A stretch of 64,000 nucleotides of DNA from Hypoxylon rubiginosum (taxonomy: Eukaryota; Ascomycota; Sordariomycetes; Xylariales; Hypoxylaceae), in the NCBI GenBank assembly GCA_902806565.1, contig CADCXA010000006.1, positions 2,480,001-2,544,000 on the forward strand, in the 5' to 3' direction. Below the pieces are notes generated by a model, which saw only the letters and a list, made by a program, of their open reading frames with translations, had not been told where the DNA came from and ran no database searches. Below, one piece after another: positions 55,929 to 64,000 of this stretch (positions are counted from its first letter, which is position 1; each line of letters opens with the position of its first letter). The translations under genes and the position numbers were made by a program.

Positions 55929-57473
55929 ATGTCACCCTCAGCGACCGAGTCTGTCGCTCCGATCGCTGAGCACATCAAGCAGAAGATCATTCCGGATACA
56001 AAGAAGGAAGCCCCAAAGGCGGACAACAGCGCCGCTGTCGGCAGTACGGACCTAGGGGAGGAGGAACTGCCCGCGCTCAAGACCGGACACAAGGAACCCC
56101 TTAAGCTAAGCGGCGCTCTAGACCAGTTCAAGCAGTTCGATGTTACGCCGGCGATTGGCAAAGAATTCATAGATGTGGACTTGGCCGAATGGCTGCGAGC
56201 CCCTAACTCAGATGAGCTCCTTCGTGACTTGGCTATCACAGGTATGGAAAACACAAATCCGCTGCAGCCCATCGACCTATTCAACTAGAGCAAACAAGAC
56301 TAACAAGCATACTTCAGTATCACAACGGGGCGTCGTCTTCTTCCGCAAGCAGGACAACATCGACAACAACCTGCAGAAGGAGCTGGTCCAGCGGCTGGGC
56401 GAGCTGTCGGGCAAGCCGGCGACCTCGAAGCTGCACATCCACCCCGTCATCAACTCGGCGCGCGAGCACGGCGGCAGCGACGACGAGATCAGCACCATCT
56501 CGTCCGAGCAGGCTAAGAAGCTCTACCACCGCAAGGACATCTGGGCCGACCGGAAGCAGACCCAGAAGAACCAGTGGCACTCGGACATCACGTTCGAGCC
56601 CATCCCCAGCGACTACGCGCTGCTGCGGCTGACGCAGCTGCCCAAGACCGGAGGAGGTGCGTTTCAGGCCGCTCCTATGAAAACGATATGTCCTATAAAA
56701 ACGATATGGGTGAACTGAACTGAACTGCACTGAACTGAACTGACTCTTCCCTCGAACAGACACGCTCTGGGCCTCGGGCTACGAGCTCTACGACCGCATC
56801 TCGAAGCCGCTGCGGGGCTTCCTCGACACGCTGACGGGGTACTACGCGCAGCCGGCCTTCAACGAGGCGGCCGCGCGCAACAACTTCTCGGTGTACTCGG
56901 CGCCCCGCGGCGCGCCCGAGAACGTGGGCGAGGTCCTCGAGGCCGTCCACCCCGTCGTGCGCACGAACCCGGTGACGGGCTGGAAGAGCGTGTTCGCCGT
57001 CGGCCACCACGTGAAGCGGATTCATGGTCGTATGTTAACATCCAGAGTTCCTTTTTTTCTTTCCTTTTTCCCCCTTTTCTAGTATCATCTCTGCTCACTT
57101 CAGAGTAAACCACTCCCGAGAATATGCATGAAATGAGCCCAACCCCCCTTTCCTAAACAAGCAATTAGGTACTGATCTCCCGTTTGTTACAGTGGCGGAA
57201 GACGAGTCCCGACACTTCCTCGACTGGTTCGTCCAGCTCATCGTCGAGAACCACGACCTCCAGGTCCGCCTGCGCTGGCAGAATGAGAACGACCTCGCCA
57301 TATGGGACAACCGTAGCGTCTACCACGCGGCTACCCCCGACTACGCGGGGCTCGGCCTCGGCGAGCGTTCCGGGTCTCGCGCCGTCAGCTTGGGGGAGCG
57401 GCCGTACTTCGACCCCGAGAGCAAGAGCCGGAGGGAGGCTCTCGCTGCCGAGGCGGCGGCTGCGGCGGCGTAG
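55929..57473 (+). CDS. TfdA/taurine-type 2-oxoglutarate-dependent dioxygenase
   Basis: Exons are 55929-56241, 56318-56656, 56760-57029 and 57193-57473 (400 aa). All introns are GT..AG and phase 1. The Fe(II) triad is complete: His192 and Asp194 in NQWHSDITF, and distal His352 in RSVYHAATPDY. Arg370 in GSRAVSLGERPYFD is placed to bind the 2-oxoglutarate carboxylate. The family uses O2 and 2-oxoglutarate to hydroxylate small acids. Fungal members include sulfonate dioxygenases (yeast Jlp1) that release sulfite for sulfur supply. The present substrate is not determinable. The protein ends in a run of alanines. No signal peptide is seen, so it is probably cytosolic. Exon 1 has ordinary composition, while exons 2-4 are strongly GC-rich. 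Confidence 0.92.
56711..56743. repeat. (TGAAC)n pentanucleotide repeat in intron 2
   Basis: About six imperfect TGAAC units within the 103-nt intron 56657-56759 of the dioxygenase gene. The repeat holds CTGAAC/CTAAC-like motifs that could serve as branch sites. Confidence 0.85.
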
Positions 57474-59573
57474 GTAGCGAGTGGGCTTGCTTATGTTTTG
57501 AGCTTCCTGGGGCCAAATGTGTTGTGCTATATACCTGAGATAGTCGAGTAATGATTGGACTGAGTCCTGAATGAAACCAAGTATAAATACAGACCGTGCT
57601 GCGTATGGAATATGTTAAACCTGGAACACTCTCCGAACTTGCCGTTCGGGTCGCTCTAACGACTTGTTGCCCTACCTTTCCCTACGGTCGTGTCGCTGTC
57701 TGGATGTAGGTAACGTCATCTTAGCATGAATATTCTACGTCTTAAGCGAAACACTCGTCTTAACATAGAAATCTGGTATACCTACCTAATGATATTTCGG
57801 GAAGCCGGGAATTTCAGAACAGCATCAAAGTTAAAGGAAAAGTCACAACTACCTAAGACATTGACGTGGCCATGTAGCTTACTGTCTCGCATTATTTCTC
57901 CCGTATAAAAAAAATCTAGAACGCCGGCAAATCTATTCGAGTATCTGGAATTGAATGAACGGGTCTCGGCACTCGTCCTAGAATTCTTCCATTCAGCACT
58001 CGCATTACACCACCAAGCTATACAAATCTTCGAGTTCATTAGACTGACAAATAATCAGTATCGGGCCGATGAACATGTTCGTAGCTGGGCCAAGTGAGCT
58101 ATCCGACCATGTGGAAATGTGAGCGGTAATAAATGAGGGAGAGAAGAGGTGGTAGGGCGACATTCGAAACGTATCAAACAACAGCTTCCCCAACGGATCA
58201 TGCTGTGCGACCGCATCTTTACTCCTACGGCGAACCCGGTCCTCGTGACCTCTTAGCACGACATCGATAGTGTATGTCTGCAATGCCTTTTCATTGATGG
58301 GCAGCTTGCTTGAGGCTGAAGGCGATATATTGACCAGGGATCAGTGCCGTCTCTAATCACCTCCGTTCGTGCAAGAGACCGGGTTTCCGAGGCTCGAGGC
58401 GAACGAACAATAAACGTCGAAGCCATCCGAGACCTAAGGACAGAAAGAGATCCGACGAAACCGTCACATTGCATGCGTACATAGAACGAACACATGCGCA
58501 TGTATGTGTTGTAAATCACCAACAGAGTGCTGATATGATGGGCACCTAGAAGGTATGTAGGCTGGCAGGTAGCAGGGGTAGAAGACTGGTTCGAACGAAT
58601 TCGCCAAGCCGTCAGTTCTCTCCGCCATGCCCGCCATGTTGACGACCTCGAATCTCAAACTCGCTGGCTTTCCGCTCGACTCGCGAGGCGGACGTCTCCA
58701 TTCGCCCAAAAGTCATGAACGGAACTTGCCTTGAAAAATATGCAACGGCATGGTCCTAGAGCGTAGATCGCCTACGGCGCCTAGCTCCTTTTGGGACGAG
58801 TTGTGTTGCAGACTCTCCACACCGCCGGCCTAGACTCGTCCAATCCATCCTTCGATGCTGCCCGTCGGCAATCATATCCAGCCTTAGGATCGATAGATTT
58901 AGGAAAATTCTATCGAAGCCAGCGAAGTTTCCCAACGTTACCTTCTTGTTGAAGATATTCATTCCCCACGGCCTAGACATTGTATTATGTGTGCTTGTAG
59001 AATAGCCCTCCGGGGCTGACATGGAGCGCGCCCCGAGACATTTCGTCTGTCGAGAGCGTAGTGATCTACGACAAGGGGAAGCAACAGGTCCTGGATTGGA
59101 CAGGGACTAACCACGTCTCAAGTCTGCCATAAACCGCTTGCGTGGATGATGTTCTTGTCCTGGATCCGGTGAATGTTGAATTCTCGGTATTTGAAATGTC
59201 GATCTTATGTTGTCTACTCTAATCATCGGCAACACAAAGTATCACTTCTGCGTATCTATCTATACGCATCCCTACCCATAGACTTCCGAAACAAGGACAT
59301 CCTGGATGACGGCCTCTATCATCATTTACTGACTCACTGTGGGCGTTTGACCTACTTAGGAGAGCAAACTTCGTTGGCTTCGGGGAGGGAAAAATACACA
59401 TTCTCTTCTTGAGCGGTTATCTGCTCCTTGGGATCAGTTGTACATCTTCCCATTCCTTCTCTACTCGACTGGACTAGAGTAGTTCCCAGGATCATCTTTC
59501 ATTACTACCCTACGAGCAGCCCTAGTCCTCCGTCCAAGGCCGAATACGCGCCTTGACTAGTAGCTGGCCCAAG
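57474..59573. other. Intergenic region, dioxygenase to methyltransferase
   Basis: 2.1 kb in which no gene is supported. Short frames on both strands have non-ATG starts and no motifs. Confidence 0.55.
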
Positions 59574-61488
59574 ATGGCGCAGTCCCCGTCAGCGAAGACG
59601 ACCGTAGAGACGCCTCCCCTTGAATCCGACCCAATCACAGCTGGTACGTCATCGGCGAATACGTTAACGCCGGCTGATGCTTCGGACTGGATGCAAACGG
59701 AGGTAGGATGCCGTAGTCTGCCGTTTCACGAGGCTCGTGGTTCCGGCGGGGGGCCGCAAGGAGCTGAACGAACCTGACCTACGTGTGTGCTAGACAGATC
59801 AGGATGCCCCCGACGACGGAGACTCGGCTATCGGCGATGAAGCGTGAGTGCAGACTGAAATTCCAAGTAAACCCATTTATGAGCGGGCCGTTTTGCTCAA
59901 ACATCGGTGTAAATAGCGAGAGCTCGACCGCGTCGTTATCAGCCAGCATTCAGGAGTACCGCACGATCCACGGCCGCCGTTACCACAGCATAAGAGGCAA
60001 CACTGACTACTGGTATTGCTCTCCTCCCATCGTCAACATGCTCGTAACGACCTGTTAACGTTTCCCCCTTTACCTCCTCGATCTGTATAGGGGACCCAAT
60101 GATGAAATACAGGCTCATTCTATGGACCTAACGTAGGTGCTACTTCGCCTCCTAACCACGGAGGAAATATCTTGAGAAACCATGGTTCTCTAATGTGCCT
60201 GTACAGCCACCACACGCTCACGTTATTATTCAACCACAAGATATTCTTAGCCCCTATCGGCGATGATCCGAAGAAAGTGCTCGATATTGGGTGCGGAACA
60301 GGTAAGGCGAGCCGATCCTGACCCCTTAATCGGGCTCTTCCAAGTGTCGCTATGACTGACATTTCCGGCTCGAACCCTTAGGCATCTGGGCAACGTAAAT
60401 ACAAACCGATGTGTTCTTTCTTACCCGACAGACAGACAGATAAACTAACCAAACACATGGCTATCTGCAGAGACTTCGCGGACGCGTACCCATCATGCGA
60501 GGTGATTGGCACTGATATCTCACCGACGCAGCCGCCCTGGGCGCCCCCCAATCTGCGCTTCGAGATGGATGACTTTGCGGCTGTGCCCGTATGTAACATC
60601 CCAATCCCCCCCCCTCCCCCTTTTTTTCTTTCTAGTATCATCTCTGCTCTGCTTGAGTAAATCACCCCCCAAGACATGCATTCATCAAACGAGCCCACCC
60701 CGCCTTCCCCCCTTCCCGAACAAGCAAATCACTGACTCCCGCTGTTGTCGCTATACCCAGTGGACCTTCGCCCCCTCCTCCTTCGACCTCGTCCACCTGC
60801 GCTACCTCCTCGGCGCCGTCCGCGACTGGGACGCCCTCTGCGCCGAGGCCTTCCGCGCCCTGCGCCCCGGCGCCGGCTGGGCCGAGGCCGTCGAGCCCTC
60901 CGTCTTCGTCCGCAGCGACGACGGCTCCGTCCGCGAGGGCGACGGCTCCGCCCTCGCCGAGTGGGGGCCGCTCTTCGAGGAGGCCGCCCGCAGGTACCCC
61001 GGATCCGGGGACGGGGACGGGGGTCGGCAGCAGCAGCAGCAGGGCCCGTGCATGCGAGTCGTCGAAGAGGACGTCCTCGCGACCGCCTTCGTCCGCGCCG
61101 GCTTCGTCGACATCGTCCAGCGCACCTTCAAGTGCCCCCTTTCGCCCTTCCCGCGGACCGCGCACATGAGGGAGGTGGGCATGTTCGCCAGGTTCGCGAT
61201 GGAGGAGGGTATGGAGGGTACGTGTGCCACCGGTCCCTATAACTCTTATACCCCTGAAAAATGGGGACCAGAAGAAAAGCAAGAAAGAAAAAAAAGAAAC
61301 AGACACTGACGTTCTTCTCTTCCCCCCTAGGCTTCACGCTCTACCTCTTCACCAACGCCTTAGGTTGGTCCCGCGAGCAGGTGACGGTATATCTGAGCCG
61401 CGTCCGCAAGGAGCTTCGCGACAGGCGCAAGTCGCCGTACCTACTGATCCAGGCCGTCTACGGGCGGAAGCCCGCTGCCCCCGGCTGA
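59574..61488 (+). CDS. LaeA-like SAM-dependent methyltransferase
   Basis: Nine coding exons are 59574-59702, 59794-59843, 59917-60012, 60091-60132, 60207-60301, 60382-60394 (13 nt), 60471-60588, 60761-61217 and 61331-61488, giving 385 aa. The N terminus (1-75) is acidic and disordered. [20 protein letters not shown] and [13 protein letters not shown] precede the class I SAM fold. Motif I is [20 protein letters not shown] (130-149), and [19 protein letters not shown] carries the ribose-binding acidic residue. [19 protein letters not shown] follows, then [18 protein letters not shown]. This is the LaeA/UMTA-type family, nuclear or cytoplasmic regulators and methyltransferases linked to secondary metabolism; LaeA's true substrate is unsettled, so no substrate is given. 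No biosynthetic backbone gene is nearby. The 13-nt exon is needed to restore motif I. Exon 8 is extremely GC-rich and has a Gln5 run. Confidence 0.9.
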
Positions 61489-62190
61489 CTGCTTACCCAC
61501 CTCCTTACCTGATACATACCTGTAGGATCTAGGCTGAGTCGAAGAATTGCCAGTGGCAGAGGGTACGAGAGGCGTCTAGGCGTTGGAGTTGTAACTTGTT
61601 ATACGAATTTCGTCACCAGGCCTGTGTTCCTAGGAATAAAGAAGGAAGTTGTGTGTTACGGGAAGGGGGAGAGTATGATCGTCCTATATATAAGGCTTTG
61701 GCGTGCGTTACGATCGGCGATGGAATGGATTTACCTAAAGACATAATCGTAATAACATCTAATCAACCGGTCTCATCGAGTATTTGAATACGGATTTGTG
61801 TCAAACTGGGACAGGCGTCTGTAAAGACACGGCATATATATGATTTTCTCATTTTAATAGTTGTTGCACTATTGCAGAACAAAACCGTGTCACCTCTAGT
61901 AAGGCCAGCTCCAGAACACGTCTAATATCCATCAATTTGTCCTTCGTGTTTCTCCATGTTTATAATGTGTATGGACCCTATCGTACACTATGTCACGGGG
62001 CGTGCCATGCCGCCTGAATTAATAATACCCAGCAAGTTCCGGTTAGTCCCACCCGCAGAAGGATCCAACCAGGGCCTGATCGTCTAGCCCATAAAACGCC
62101 CATGCACCCCAATATGTATTTGTTGAACTTGGGAAATTTTAATATTTCTTTTCCCAAGAAAAATCATGTCAAGAAAAGCTCGTAGCCACT
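61489..62190. other. Convergent 3' intergenic region (methyltransferase / GH72)
   Basis: 3' flanks of two tail-to-tail genes; no further gene seen. Confidence 0.6.
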
Positions 62191-63726
62191 TTACAATAGT
62201 AGAGTGCCAGCAAGGGTGAAGAATGCAACAACGCCAGTCAGCCAGAAGACACTCATGTCCATGGGAGGGGCTTGTCGGCCGCTGCCGCTGTCGTTAGATG
62301 CAGTCGCCGTCACGGATCCGGAACCGGGTGCAGCAGTGCCCGTTGAAGTGCCTCCGGCGTTCTGGGAACCGTCACCCTTCAGACCCGGTCCAGCACCAGC
62401 TCCTTCGGTCATGTACTGGAAACACGTTAGTTCCTTACACGTTTAAACATCGCTGGAGCAGTTCACATACCTTCATAGCTCCATCGGGCATTGCGGGAAG
62501 GGCGCTAGCGCCAAAGTTTTCGAGGTCCCACACGTCGTCAACAGTCGGGCACGCAACCGAGGCGGTGGTCGAAGTAAAACCACCGTTGCCGGTAGGAGCC
62601 GGATATTTGGACAATGCCGAACCAAACTTGGAAAATTCTGATTCTTCCGTAACCGTATCGGAATTTCCGTCCAGTTCGACAATTCCAAAGCCGTTGCCTT
62701 CTCTGCTGTACTCGTACATGAGACCGCCCGAGTAGACGGACGACATCTGGTCGCTCATCAACGCGCTCAACTCCTCGAAGTCGCGGCTGTTTGTTATGCA
62801 GCCCCATTCTGACAAGAAGATGGGCAGGCCATAGCCGGTGAAGTTCTTGACCTTTTGATTCCAACCAGATTCCTCGAAAGTCGACGGTGCGCACCAGGAG
62901 TAGTCGTTCTGTGGCGACTTTGTTAGCTCCTAACCGAGTGTATTATATCAGAATGTTCAATTGCTTACGAAAGCGAAGAAGTCGCTGCGTTCGTCCTCGG
63001 AACCGCAGTTGAAGTAGTTTGCAGTTTGCATACGGTTCTGACTGACGTCGGCAGCAGAATATCCAACGGGGATCTTGCGATAGCCGCGCGACCCGATGTA
63101 CTGTCTCATATCACGGGTGGTTGCCTTGACGAAAGGGGCAGACTTTACGGACTCGGGCTTGTCGTTGATGACTTCGTTGCCCGAAAAGAAAGCGAGCGTG
63201 TTGTCGTATTTGGCAAACTCGTCAATGGTAGCAAAGACGCTCTGGAGGTAGACATCGTTGTACGACGGCGCAGGTTCATCTCTGTTTATGGAGTAACTAG
63301 GGTTGTTGACATCGAGAACCAGATAGATGCCAGCATCATTCAGGGCCTGCATGCACTCGGTGTGGTCGGCCGAGTTGTCAACTGAGTAGACACGTACGGT
63401 GTTCACACCTAGTTCCTTGAATTTCGCGATGTCTCTGTTGCAAATAGTGGTATCGGCGAGAGGATCTAAATTGGCCGAAGAGCCACCGGGTTGGTAGTCA
63501 ATACCTCGGACGTAGAATCGCGTATCACCGGCCCAAAAAGCTACGGTACGCCATCAGCACTACTTAATCAATGCACGGGGGGGAGAATTGAAGATATACC
63601 GGTGCCGGACGCGGTCACGGTAGGAAGGGCGTCTGCCCGTCTGGGTAACTCCTTTTTGGTGGCAGTAGGTCCTGCGTGGACCATGCTCGCCGCCGCCAAA
63701 GCGGACGCGAGAGCGAACGAACGCAT
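62191..63726 (-). CDS. GPI-anchored beta-1,3-glucanosyltransferase (GH72, Gel/Gas)
   Basis: Exons in transcription order are 63726-63600, 63540-62969, 62908-62471 and 62415-62191 (453 aa), with introns of 53-61 nt. MRSFALASALAAASMVHA is the signal peptide. The GH72 catalytic domain spans about 43-340: FYVRGIDYQPGG, then VNTVRVYSVD. The acid/base Glu165 lies in FFSGNEV and the nucleophile Glu267 in FLSEWGC. A Ser/Gly/Thr-rich stretch follows, and the C terminus is a hydrophobic GPI signal (SVFWLTGVVAFFTLAGTLLL). There is no X8/CBM43 cysteine-rich module, so it belongs to the shorter Gel1-like class. The enzyme cleaves and re-joins beta-1,3-glucan chains, lengthening them in the cell wall at the outer face of the plasma membrane. 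The motif reads SEWGC where many members have SEYGC. Confidence 0.94.
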
Positions 63727-64000
63727 TATGATATTTTAGATTGAGAATCACGGTGGTTACGGTGGTGTCCGTCAAAAATATCGAGGCACTACAGTTCCCA
63801 AGCGAGTGAGGGACGTAGAGGAATCAAGAAGAAATTACTTGAGATTGGGAAATTGGAATTAAAAGCACGATTGTATTTGAAGAAGGGACAACCATTAACG
63901 AGCGAGTTGTCGAGGTGAAGAGGTATGGAGTTTGGGAGTCAGGATGAGCAACGAGTGGAAGGGAGAAAAAGTCTTGACGCGGAATAAGAAGAGAAGAAAG
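63727..64000. other. GH72 promoter/leader, cut by window end
   Basis: Upstream region of the minus-strand GH72 gene. On the coding strand it is pyrimidine-rich (TTCTTCTCTTCTTATTCC at the far end), as is common in leaders of highly expressed fungal genes. No other gene. Confidence 0.55.

Noticed and set aside
60662..61306. 214-codon minus-strand frame opposite methyltransferase exon 8
   Set aside because: Antisense shadow of a GC-rich exon; the plus strand carries the conserved methyltransferase sequence.
59574..61488. LaeA-like gene as part of a secondary-metabolite cluster
   Set aside because: No polyketide synthase, peptide synthetase, terpene cyclase or precursor-peptide gene lies in the window; neighbours are a dioxygenase and a cell-wall enzyme.

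Overview
The window is nuclear DNA of a filamentous ascomycete (Pezizomycotina; a Sordariomycete is the best guess, by inference). Genes are split by short introns of about 40-170 nt with GTRNGT-like donors. tRNA genes carry introns after position 37. The gene set (NsdD GATA factor, LaeA-type methyltransferase, CFEM protein, GH72 glucanosyltransferase, CS-D-HC tannase/feruloyl esterase) is characteristic of moulds. All exon structures were assembled by hand from splice signals and reading-frame continuity. In every case the joined exons sum to a multiple of three and restore family motifs.

Layout. 1-3.8 kb: 3' part of a polytopic MFS-like membrane protein (+) and an intronless, very GC-rich metallophosphoesterase (+). 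4.6-7.0 kb: a small RNA and repeat island with two convergent intron-bearing tRNA-Asn genes, one intron-bearing tRNA-Thr, and three decayed LTR-like repeats. 7.0-33.3 kb: about 26 kb in which the only convincing gene is an NsdD-type GATA factor at 22.3-23.6 kb; the rest is non-coding sequence with simple repeats and a recurrent 10-bp palindrome. 33.3-38.1 kb: an ankyrin-like/AAA+ ATPase of the ClpB/SKD3 type (+), tail-to-tail with glutamate-cysteine ligase (-). 39.8-40.8 kb: a degenerate tRNA-like element and initiator tRNA-Met. 41.2-49.3 kb: secreted tannase/feruloyl esterase (-), F-BAR/SH3 protein Bzz1 (-) and the divergent DEAD-box mRNA-export helicase Dbp5 (+). 52-64 kb: CFEM membrane protein (+), TfdA-type 2-oxoglutarate dioxygenase (+), LaeA-like methyltransferase (+) and a GPI-anchored GH72 glucanosyltransferase (-).

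The genes do not form an operon-like pathway or an evident secondary-metabolite cluster. They are a mixture of housekeeping genes (gsh1, dbp5, bzz1, tRNAs) and surface or environment-facing genes (CFEM, GH72, tannase, dioxygenase).

I found no locus that I can defend as a wholly new biological system. The most unusual observations are the very large non-coding domain around the nsdD-like gene, tiny coding exons (11 nt in gsh1, 13 nt in the methyltransferase), an in-frame stop-free intron beside the NsdD zinc finger, six exact copies of an intergenic palindrome, sharp GC steps inside genes, and the ankyrin-AAA+ protein.
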